Below are positions 1 to 11,400 of a DNA stretch of 28,442 nucleotides, in pieces. Numbering within the stretch: position 1 is the stretch's first letter; each line of letters opens with the position of its first letter. The notes under the pieces are model-generated. The model had not been told where the DNA came from, did no database searches, and worked only from the letters and a program-made list of their open reading frames with translations. The position numbers were made by a program, and so were the translations under genes. This DNA comes from Botryllus schlosseri (taxonomy: Eukaryota; Chordata; Ascidiacea; Stolidobranchia; Styelidae): positions 1-28,442 of the forward strand of contig ATSW01101942.1 of NCBI GenBank assembly GCA_000444245.1, in the 5' to 3' direction.

Positions 1-704
1 AACCTAATGTAACCTATTGCAGGTCGCCTTGTTCGCCATCGACAAATGGTCAACTTGGCATGCGGTGCTGATGTTACTAGTTTCCCGAACAATATTATAC
101 ATCCTAAACATATATTCTAACTCATCAGTCCTATCCGTGACAACGAATGTAACCAGCGAGATCAGCCGTATAGCCATAGCCTTATAATATAATATAGTGG
201 GTATCTACGATTGTCAGTTGTTTCTTTTACCCTACTATGTACTATACTAAAATTGGTACTAGGACCAACAACAATTTCCGTATGACAGACCCCAGACTCG
301 CGAACGAGGTTGAATCACGTCAAATCACCACGAGAATGATATCAGTAACATTCAGTTCCACGTATACATTGGTTGCAGAGATTTTCAAGCTAATCAATTT
401 TGCCAATAGCCTGGTAAACTTCAGTAACGAGTAACTGTCAGTAATTTTGCGAAGAAATTCTGGTAACTTGACTTTAGAGCTAAATTGAGGTAATATTACA
501 TATTAAAATGTAACATTACAAGCTAGGCACTGTTATTGGCAGCTACCGGTAATTCGTTGCAAAATTTACAGAGATTTCCCAGTAAATCTACCAGATTTTT
601 TACAGTGTGGCAACAATGGCAGTAGAAACAACCACTACTCCAACTCCAGTGGCGCAAAATATAGTTCAGTGGCCGCAAACCAATGATATATATACATTAA
701 TATA
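1..704. other. Upstream intergenic DNA, nothing recognised
   Basis: AT-rich sequence with no convincing exon, RNA gene or repeat end that I recognise. The only open stretch (237-434, 65 codons) has no family resemblance and no splice or codon support. Two short phrases beginning CAGTGGC appear at about 640-680, next to the hAT element that starts at 705, and may be worn repeat ends, but I cannot pair them. Confidence 0.5.
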
Positions 705-1991
705 CAGAGGTGGTCAGTAACGAAGTACTTCCACTTTTTCGAAGTACTCAAGTAGTTTTCCTCTACTTTTGATACTTACTCAAGTAGATCTTTTTTCGCT
801 ACTTNTANTNCTACTTGGTAATATTTGGTGAACTACTTACTTACTNCTCGCTATTTTCAGTTTNTCAAGTAGAAGTAGATTAATCCCCCNATGAGAATGA
901 TAGCCTAANGAATTTTGGGGCTGTTTTCACGTAGTACNAACATTTAATTTTCATAAAAGTCATGTAAGACCCAGAATTTTCGTTGCGCTTCGCGCACAGT
1001 AGATAGGCTATGATGTGAGANATGTGNNTTAACGAAAGTATCGCTGAATATAATTTAGATACCNGGTTGNGTGGTTCCGTTCACNCTGCATTGTCGCCTA
1101 TACCAAATATTTGATCTCAGTAAGTATATGGCCCCCTATAACGTTTGAAATTNTCGTTTCCCAATCTNGCAATAACCTATTGTACCAAGCAGCCCNTGAT
1201 GTGTCCNAATCTGGAAAAGTGGACTGACTTTTTTTAAACTTTAAACCTGTTTTAGCAGATCACCCTTGAAACGTTCTGGACAAAAGATATGAAATATATT
1301 TTTCCGCCTTTTAGAACTAGTAATTGTATTTTTCTTTCAATTAGCAGTATTATATGTTGAGTTATAATTATAGTTTTAGTTCTTTTGTCTGGAAAACATA
1401 CATGTTGAAGACCTTGAAGTACAAAGCAAGTCTTATACTTTCTGAAAATAGAGCTATATACTATATGGCAATTTTACGATCTGCCATATTTTCAATTAAC
1501 GTATACTAACTACGCAAAGTGTTAAAGCCGCACCCGACACAACTTCTCCGTATTGCTCTTCGACTGAACTAGGGCCTTATAATATGGGGGAGGGCACCAT
1601 GCCATGATATTCTCTAAAACGGGATGTTCGAATAAACAAAGAATTAGTATCGCATTCCATATCAATACTATCATTTACATCCCCGAATATGGATGACTGC
1701 TTATTCTGTCGAAAATTGACACCTCCTCGGATGCATCAATATGAATCAAGCTCTCTACACCTTCCGCATACATCAATTTGCAGCTTTTGACAGTCAATGC
1801 CAACGAATTACGATCGTTTTCAAAACTACTTACTTACTTCAGTAGATTTAAAGTCAGTCAATTTTACTTCTACTTCAAGTAGTTTTAGGTTGCTTATGAA
1901 AGAAGTACTTCTACTTGTACTTGGGTAGATTTTTTCGTCGGTACTTCTACTTCTACTTGAGTAGCTTTCTTGACTTCTTTGACCACCTCTG
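705..1991. mobile_element. hAT-type DNA transposon, non-autonomous, about 1.29 kb
   Basis: The left end reads CAGAGGTGGTCAGTAACGAA and the right end reads GACCACCTCTG, an inverted match of at least CAGAGGTGGTCA. CAGAGGTGG-type ends are typical of the hAT superfamily. Both subterminal regions are packed with the word GTACTTCTACTT or its complement AAGTAGAAGTAC (about 722-860 and 1826-1975), as expected of repeated transposase-binding sites. No 8-bp target duplication is obvious (ttaatata against aatacatt). The interior contains Ns at about 805-1206 and no transposase frame that I recognise. It lies about 450 bp upstream of the QSOX start codon. Confidence 0.75.
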
Positions 1992-2040
1992 AATACATTG
2001 CCTGTACATTATCATTGGCGCAAACCGATCTGTGGAAAAA

Positions 2041-2275
2041 CGAGCGAGATGGTGTAATGGTTGTGCGTCCGGCTTCTCGATTGGTGGGTCGTGGGTTCGA
2101 TCCCCGGCCCTATCCTGCTAGGCGCTCAGCAATCACGGATAGCATGGAGGAGAAAAAACAGGGGGTGCGGACTAGATGACCTTACTATAAAGGCCGTATC
2201 GCATCTCCGTCGTCAAAGCATCTCGATGGTGCAGGCGAAAAAGAATACCATATCTCTCTCTCCATCTCTCACCTT
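2041..2275 (+). mobile_element. tRNA-derived SINE
   Basis: A consensus RNA polymerase III A box (TGGTGTAATGG, 2050-2060) is followed about 34 bp later by a B box (GGTTCGATCCC, 2094-2104), the spacing of a tRNA-type internal promoter. The flanking acceptor-arm sequences do not pair, so this is a SINE head and not a working tRNA gene. A non-tRNA body follows and ends in a CT-rich tail (about 2250-2273). The element lies about 170 bp before the QSOX start codon, inside the promoter or 5'UTR. The end points are approximate because I could not define a target duplication. Confidence 0.75.
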
Positions 2276-2444
2276 AGAGCTCTATGATTGTTTGAGACGC
2301 GTTTGTTTTGATGCACATCAGCGGTCCCGATGCCTGTGACGGAGATAGTTGTCGAGTTTCTGGCAAACTGCAATGCAACTTGCATTATAATCATAATGGC
2401 ATAATGCATTCGGTATCTGAAAAGTGTGAACAGTTCCTACGACA
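2276..2444 (+). promoter_or_regulatory. Probable QSOX proximal promoter / 5'UTR
   Basis: This is the interval between the SINE tail and the QSOX ATG. It has no clear TATA box and no cap site can be set from sequence. The start context gacaATGA has an A at -3, a favourable position for initiation. Assigning it as 5'UTR or promoter is inference from position only. Confidence 0.35.
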
Positions 2445-5400
2445 ATGAAAGCATTCAGTTTTTGCTTGATATTTGTGTCGATCGCTGCCGTGATCGCCAA
2501 GCCCATAGAGACGGAACTGGAAGGTCTTTATGGTAACAACGACAATGTCACTGTATTGACTGGAGAGACATTCGGACAAACAATTTTTAAGAGGTAAAGT
2601 TATCTTATTTTTCGATCAGTGTTGAAGTCTATGCAGACACTGTATTGTTTGTATTGAAAAGACAGGGAAAGCATATACCGCATATACACGGTTGGCATTG
2701 CAGTGTGTTGATCAGATTTGAGTCCTACACTTGGTGTACACCGATTCCATATAGAGATTTGAGAAGAGTGTCGTCTGTCGTTCGACTCGAAATATTAATG
2801 TTTATTGGGTTAAAGTGTGATGAATAGTTCCCTATTCCCTATGTTCCCTATGCGTGATATATCAGCTATATGCCAATAGACAATTATTTAAAATGCTAGT
2901 GATACTGGTACTGATTCAGATACCCAACCCAGGCCACCAGCATCATACCAGATTTTCTTCTAACTTGTCTCTGTCTGTGCCACACTACTCTACCAGTCTA
3001 GTGCAAAATTCAATCAGTTTTATTGCTGTCAATAAGCTGCCACCTAATCTACGTAATTTAGACTCTTGTACATTAAAAAAACAATGTTTTCATTCTCTTA
3101 TCTCTAACTACCGCTAAATTGTATTTGCATTGTATTTCGATTTGTTCCATGGTACTGCGTCTTGTTCTTCTTTTCGTTACTTAGTCAATTTTTTTTCTTC
3201 TTTATTTATTAGTGATCGAGCGTGAAAATTACTCCTGTCATTGGTGGCTCGGCTCTGAAGACTTTGTCATATCGAGCTTCCCGAATCCTGTCTACCCTTG
3301 CATGTCGCATGTAGTGTAATGTTGATATGTAATGTATACGAATAAAAGTTCTCTCTCACTCTGTTTTGTGTATCGTAATGTAGCCTACATTGTGTGTCTT
3401 GAGTAAATGAAAACATGAAGCCTACGATTATTGCTATCATCGCTATCATGATATAGCCAGTGCTTATTCGATGCAATCGCCATATTGGGTATTGCTCGAC
3501 GTATGGCTTTTAATCGATTCTATTTATTGAATCTGTCAGTGATTACCTTAGGTTTCTAGGGTAACACATATGCCGTTCTCCAATTCTGTATGGAATCGGT
3601 GTCCTGTGCTCACACAATTCTTCATTTTTTATCAAATTACTTCAACTTGGAGAATCATCACTGCTCACCTGTTATGTTAGGCAAAAGCGTACCGAGATTC
3701 CAGTCGGGTCTCCAATTATGAGAGAGATAGAGGGTGTGGGGTAAGAGGTAAATGAGGTGTGTGCAAGTTGTAGCAAAGCGTTAACTCCAATACACCAACG
3801 CTCAGAATGCAGTCGCCCCTTAATGGTATGTAACATGTATTTGTACAAATATCCTGCAGTAAATGGTAGTTGTCTCCAATAATATTATATTTCTAGGGAA
3901 CTAGAATGGAACTTTTTCACAATTTGCTATTTTAATAGATTTTCAATTGTCAATTTCAATGTGTCTATATTTCTTTTCTAGTCCACATATATGGATGGTG
4001 GAGTTTTATGCATCGTGGTGTGGACACTGCCAAGAATATGCTCCTATTTTCAAAGCATTTGCCAAAGATATTGCAGGTAACAGAACAAGTTGAAATTTAG
4101 AGGTATTAAGAGAGAGCCCGTATTGACATTGCAGTAATTTCTTCACCTGATTATTGTTTCTCAAAATCGTACTGCTATATGGATCGCTTCTCTTCTAGAT
4201 TGGCACTCCGTCTATCAGTTGGCTGTTATAAATTGCCCTGACAAACCAAATGTTGATCTATGTTCAACCATGAACGTGAATGGGTACCCTGAACTAAGAG
4301 TAAGTAACGGCATGGCGTGTTGAATTATGCATGCGTTGCTTCACGAATGTTCACAATGCCGCGTTACAATTTTTCATGCGTGTACTGTCTCTGATTTGGG
4401 GTTCTGATCCGATTCTGGAATGACAATTTTCGGTCATGTCTTTGTGACTCTCTCCTTTGCATTTCAATAACTTCATTTGTGTGCCTTGGAGTCGACTTTT
4501 ATTGAGATAAGTCTACCTAGTTTGCGCCAAAAATATTCAAGTTTATTTCAATATGAATATATTATTCGTAGCAAAGTGTTTCAATCAATTTCGCCAATTG
4601 CAAATTGACGGGAAATCAAATGTTTGATTACTATTCATTCATGTAATATTCAGAATTGTATTTCAAGGCATGGTGTAACTGTCCAACTATTATGAGTGGT
4701 GTGCAGTGTGGCAATTGTCAATCAATTAATTAATTGATTAAATTAATATATTGTCTTACTCGATTCAAGACTCTCGACGAGACGCTAGTCTCAATGAAAA
4801 ATAACATTGAAGAACTTGCATTTCCCATTGCATCAAACTATTACAAGCCATAAATAAAGTATTTGACTGTGAATTCTGTTGAATCTTTGGTATCTATAGC
4901 GTGGAATGCCATCTTTAAAACTGCTGCATGGGAATGCGATCAAGACACAACCGATATCTATCGAGGAGACGAAACAATGCAGTGCAAGGGCCCCCCACTT
5001 TGGGCTGACGATTACCCTCAAACTTTGGTATTGTAGTAGTGTGCAAAAGTCTCTACTGCCAGTGCAATAGATGTGCTCGATAGCTCAAGATTTGAGTACG
5101 CAAATTTGTAGACTAAAATATCAATGGCCTAGTTAATTTTGACAAGTGCATGAAATTGTCAAATATTCCTCATTAGTTGTATCTCTGCAGCTCACTACTA
5201 TCAGCGTTAAGTCACAAAACTTGTTACTACATTTTGATTGCTTCGACTATTCATAATTGTACTCTGACTGATGCATGGGTGTTTAATATCCTGTGTACTT
5301 TTTGGCATGGCTTGAAGATCACATGTTCTGTTTGAGTAAGGAAATCCTGTTGAAATGAACTGATCCATTTCCGCAGTGCCTCAACCAATGTTTGTAATTG

Positions 5401-8400
5401 TAATGCTTTTTACAGCGCTCAAATGAATGGTTAACCAGCAAACTGAATTGAGTTATGTAATGATGCATATTGAAAAGAATCCCAAATATTTTCGGCTGAC
5501 ATATTTGGGTTTATTTCATTATGGATATACTATTCAATTGTATATGGCAGTTCTGTACCTCCAAAAAGCTCTTCAAACTGAATGGCCTTCTGTAAGTTGT
5601 GTCATTATGACCAGAAGAGCTGCTGCAACCCAATTTTGTTTTGTGTCACTGTGTCTGGCATTGTGGAACTGTCATTACGTTGCTGTTATAAAAACAATAT
5701 TATTAACCGAACCATGTTTATACTTATTCCTAGATTTTTCTACCTTATTCCACATCGGAATCAGAATACAAATCTATTAAAGGTAAGGTCATAAGAAAAA
5801 CAGGATTAATACGAGACATGTAGTAAGGGAATATGCTATATATATCATTTGAGAGTTTCTCTATGCTGACAAATGAGGCAACTTCATTGCAACATTGACT
5901 TGATATTTAGAGGTACACAGATCAGAGTTTGTCAAATGCAAGTCTGATATTGATAATATTGTTGATATTTCTATCACATCAGTTGTGAAATCGAAGGATT
6001 TCATGAATCTCTCATCTCTGTATACTGTTATTGATCTATTTGAGGTGTATTTGGTGTGAAGGTTATCGCATTTTTTCAGCTCACACTGTGGTGGAACTGC
6101 GTAATGCTTCCCGCGTGCTAATCGCCGAGCATATTGACAAGATTGGATGGTCTTTGCCTGAAATCTCAAAACCTACTTTTCTTCCTATGTCGTAAGTTTG
6201 AGCGATTTGTTGTGCATTTGGACATTTTCATGCTGTATTTATTACCTTGATGTATTGTATATTTTGGTCGTGATAACATGTACTGTGCATTTTATCTTGA
6301 TTCCTCATGACCATGCGATCTGTTCAAGCCAGGTGTTCTTTACTGGGGTCCACAGGTTAGCTTTAATATCCCTGTGATAGCACGATGTTGAAACTACAAC
6401 TCCATTGCTACTGTTACATTGCCCTTGTTTATATGATCTGTGTAATGTTTTATATTTGAGTTATTAAGGCATTAGCTTGATTCTATATTATGCTGTACTT
6501 GTGTGATAAATCACCATCGCCCAACAGCCCTGAGGCTGTTGTCCATGTTGCATTGGTATCTGATACCATTGAAGTCACCGACCAATCTGAGATGAAAATC
6601 CCTTCTGATGATCTTTACACTAATGTTTCAAGTTGCAGTCTTTGGAACACAATATCGCTGTATTGCCTTGATGTGCTCTTTCTGTCAGCTGTCATAAAAT
6701 TTCAGTTAAGGTGAACTCTATTAACACGTATCGCATGGTAATTTGAGGTTAATTATGAGTCTTGTGACATCCCTGGGTTGAATAAGACTTGAATTTATAA
6801 ACATGCCTTGGGAAAAATAAACTTATGTCACATCAGTTAATGCCACTTGACGCAACTGTGATTACGTCAATTAGTCTTATCTTCAAGGACGCAAATGATA
6901 TCCATGTCAATATTGGTTAATGGACCTTAACTGCTATTTAGCTTGTCAGATAAGGATTCAAAATGATTGGCACAAGCGTAATTTGTTGGACTTTATGAAG
7001 ACTTGTGAGTTTAGACTATATGTTGAAAATTTCCAATGATTATATGTAAATGCCTTGAATTTAAGTACCCTTTGTACCCTATTGTGTTGTACACTATATC
7101 TGTCCATGATTTATATTTGTGGAATTTCTTATTTTCAGGTACGAAGAAGTCCGAACTTATCATAAAAACGCTGGAAATTCGTTTCATCTCGCGCTGGTTG
7201 TCGGCGACGATCCTTTCAACATTGGTCAAGAGGTGCACATGTCATTTAATCGCGTATATTTACAACTGGATTGTTGGTAATGTAGTTCGAAGAATACTGA
7301 TAAAGTTACACACGCCGGTCTGGCACAACTCGATAATTCTAGTTTTCTAATTAGAGTAATTATAAGAAATGGATGGAATCCTATTCTAATCTAATTTGTG
7401 AAATGTTTCTCTGCTTTAATGTTAATTCTAATGTGGGCATAATTTGTGGTTTTCCTGAAAATGCTACAGGAAAACTCTATAGTGCAAAACGAGCCAAGCT
7501 TGGTGCACAGACATTTGTTATTCTCATGCGAATGAGAATGAAGGCTGACCTGATACGAACTGAGCTCGATTTGTGTTGTATTTTTTTTCTGATTTGAAAT
7601 TTGATCCAATTTTTAAAGTTTTTGTGAATTTAATAACGGGAAAAGCTGATTATTTTCTAGTTGTCTAGAACTCTGCTCGGGGCCTATAGCAGTTATATTT
7701 GCGTGCCGGGCTGATGTATTCAAGATAAGGAGCTCTTACGATAAAAGCACATCCCAGGATTCAAATCGAACGTTCTACTTCAGGTTATTCTCGATACTTC
7801 ATCATGCCATAATATCACGGTGCGAATATTCGACTCCGAGCCGTCTGCTATCAAGAAACTGGAGATGCATGTCGGCGTTACTTTTCGAGATTTTCCGACA
7901 GTGCTCGTTCTTTCTAAAGATGGGAGGTCCAAAGAGGTTGAAGTGTGAGTTCGATTTCTCGACTATGATATGCTGTGTAGCAAGTTATCCAATAACCATT
8001 ACGCCGTTTCGCGCATTCCGTGTGTCTCTGCTATCGAGTCATGAGTCGGGATTGAGTCACAATTTTTCATCGACTCGACTTGACTCGACTCATTCTCTCG
8101 AAAGTAGAAAATGACTCATCTTGGTCGGAATTTATTTAACCCGATTCCATGCGCATGTTTCGACCGAGTCATATAACTCGAAATATTCTCTATGAGAGTA
8201 GGCCCAGAACCTGTCTTTCATCTGTTTGAATAAACATGTCAAGAGTGAGAAAACTGAGTATTATTATGAATGCGAGGCCTTTGATATAACCCAAGGGTTT
8301 CACAAAATTGAGTTGAACCCGACTTGTACTCGATAATGAGCAGTGAACACTAGAACTTGGACTCGGACTCGAGTCTTAACAATATGACTCGATCTCGACT

Positions 8401-11400
8401 CGTTGGTTAATTGAAAATGACTCGTCTTGACTCGAGTCTAAACTATAGAAGTGAAATTGACATGTGTCTTGGAACCTTGTGGTTGGAACCTTGTGGCTTG
8501 GCCTTGTGGCTTGGTGAGGAATAAGTTTCTCTGAAACGGTAGGAGACAAGCATTTCTACTCTTTGCAGTGATTTCAAGAGAAGGCACTTCTACACGTACA
8601 AGCTGCAGAGACTCCCTGGCGTCGGAAACCCCATCTCTATACCCAGCGTCAACCAGTCCGCGTCCCATAAACGCAAGAGCACTTACGTAGATTGGAGGAA
8701 AGTGGACAGGTATCTCTACACCTTATTTATGATGCTCGAAATCAGTGCTACTCAACCTTTTTAGTCGGCGTACAGGTGAACTTTAAACCCAGAATGTAAC
8801 TCCCAGCAAAAGTATTTGAAACAAAGAATTGGAACTTTAATAATGTAATCAAAAATCTGCTTCTACTTGTTGCCTGCTATGTGTGATTCTATTCAAGTTT
8901 CCGCAAAGCAAAGGCCTTCGCTATTTTCTACATCCTACTATACTGGTGAATCGGACCCGTGGATGCCCCAACTTGTATTGAATATTGTAGCTGAAAATTT
9001 GCAGAGATTGAACATCCTCTGACGATTCCGATTGAATCGTAACAGGAGCAAAGTGTACATGGCAGATCTGGAGTCGGGAATCCGGTACGCTCTGGCGATT
9101 GAAGTCACCCCGTCGGCATCACTGGAAGGCGAAGCGTTGGATGCCTTGAACACATTTGTTGGCACTTTAGCTTTGGTACGTGGTGTCACCAAAAAGTCTC
9201 ATCGATAGATTGATTCACAGGAAGACTTTTCTGTGAGTTATGTATGGAAAAATTGTTCCACTTTGGCTACAACACACGATATACACAGCTAATACATGAT
9301 AGCCTACAATATTCGCAATATAATATAAAACGCATGTTGAAATGAGTTTGATACCATCATTACAGTGCTAAAGTATGGAGCACAATACATTCATACAGAT
9401 TAGTGGTTCCGATGCAGACGACCCATTGTCTGCTCGTTGTGAATCATTAGCGGTGAAATGAAACAAATAGGTTAACATGGTGTTATGCTCAACGTACCGC
9501 AGTATCCTAACTGAAGCAAGACTGCGTGGGTATTGGTTCTTATATCAAGAAGCGCATGATGAAAAATAGTGATGCAGACATTGTCAGAATGAAGCAACAC
9601 CGTGTGTCACAAGTAGTGTACGCACAACTTCAGTGCCAGCCAACAACGTCTGCTGTTGAACGTTCTTTCTCTATTCTTGGCAAGCTACTTAGTAAGGACA
9701 GACATATTCTCCCGGGAATGTAGGAAAGTATCTTTCGTTGTAATACAACAAATTTCAATTATTTCTACCGGAATTCTTCATAGCTCCAGATTTCGTTAAA
9801 ATAGAGGGTTTTCATGTAAAAATTTGTCATTTTTTGAGTCAAAAAGTTTTTTCAGGCCACACTACTTCGTATAGACAGACATTTCCAGCCAGAAATGAAG
9901 TCAAGTAGTGCAATTCCAACATTGTGTGCGAAAACATCTAATTTGCATAAATAAGGGACAATTTTGTCAAATTTAAGTTTTCTAACTTTTTAAAATGTCA
10001 AAATTTTTATTATTTAGGTCAAAATCTTACTTTTTTCAGGTAAAAAAATCGCCCTATTTATAGTCTAAAACTCGGCTCAGAGTCGAGTCACTCAGGTACT
10101 CAGTTTTGCACAGCCCTAAATATTTGCCTTTGTCCAGGTGTCTGAGCAACTGCCGGTGAGTGAGACGACCAAGAATTTTCTCGTCGCGCTGACTGGGTGG
10201 CTGCCCGGTCAGTCAGAAATAAACCGCAGAGACTGGTTGAAGGGAATCCAATCCAAAGAGGTCGGTAACCTTTGTGTTGTTCTGTTTACATCACAGCTGT
10301 GTCCCCATCGGTCATTCCGTGGGTGATTGGCTTTGCGTATCTGTCAACAGTTGGTGTCATTTGACTATAGCGGCTTGACAGATTGTTGGTAAACATGGGA
10401 GGCGTTGTAAGATTGTGTTACTCGTTGCTGCTTCAGATAGTTTTACTTTTCCTACTTTTCTACATACGAGAGATATACATGTTGGTATAGGAGAAAAAGA
10501 AGAGGGAAAAAGAAAGGTTTGAGACTAGATACAATCCCTACTGATTGCTACCAGACTAACAAAGTAATCCAATCGGAAAGAGCAGATAACAACCATTTCG
10601 TCACATAGTTAATCCCCGTAACAGGTCATTTCCGAGATGTATACACCTTACACAAACAGAGGCCATTTTGATGTAAAACACAAATATACACGCCGATAAA
10701 ACAGTCTGACATTTCTATTTACAGACACAAGGCTAATCCAGACTGGTAACGGGACGATAACATTGTAATGTTAAGACCAAAAACACGCGTACTGTTGAAA
10801 TACCGGATTAGGACACCATTACCGATCTGTGGTAGGCCATTTTGGGACAATCAGAGCTGCCCGTGTCAAATTTTCATTTATTACAAGCGTAAACACAGAT
10901 AATGTGAGTCACCCATTATGTCCTGCATACTCTGATAGCTTATCCCAAAATTTAACAAGATAAATTAGCCTACGTGAAAACATGCGACAGGTGCGCATGG
11001 TATCATTAGGAATCATAGAGTAAGCAATCCATGAGTTATTTGGTTAGGAATCGTCTTTTCTTGTTGATTGGATGGCTATAGCGAAATTATAATGTACATT
11101 AACTTCCTTTTTTCAAATTTTACTAGCTACTTGATGAAATTTTAAGGCTGCCTAAAAACGATATACATAAGATTTGGGTCAATTTCAACCAGTGGAAATG
11201 AGTTGTTGGAGTAGAAAATTTTGGATTCAAAATATAGTGTTTTCGGTGGGTAATTCTGTATTAATGATGAAAGAATTTCCCGCCTTAAACGCAGTAGACA
11301 CAGTATATCTGTATATTGGGGTAGTTAATGCCAAACTGACAGTGTCAGTCGCTCTCAAATATATTCCAATTTTATTCTCCATTGCAAAATGTAAGAGCTT

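Noticed and set aside
2041-2113. Possible genuine tRNA gene.
   Set aside because: A and B boxes are good, but the acceptor stem ends do not pair, and a non-tRNA body with a CT-rich tail follows, so it is a SINE.
4721-4738. Perfect 18-bp palindrome ATCAATTAATTAATTGAT.
   Set aside because: AT-only low-complexity sequence in an intron of AT-rich DNA; expected often enough by chance and without context.
4902-5022. Open stretch after a TAG acceptor in QSOX intron 3 that joins in phase to exon 3 (starts RGMPSLKLL).
   Set aside because: The exon at 5734-5782 ([16 protein letters not shown]) fits the family alignment and both phases, with a much better donor. The 4902 stretch also contains a piece of the foldback MITE (GGCTGACGATTACCCTC).
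6490-6714. 74-codon open frame in QSOX intron 5 with a CAG before it.
   Set aside because: The residues do not resemble QSOX, and it cannot be joined in frame from exon 5 and on to exon 6.
8938-9192. Minus-strand open frame of 84 codons.
   Set aside because: It is the shadow of QSOX exon 9 (YMADLES...) on the + strand.
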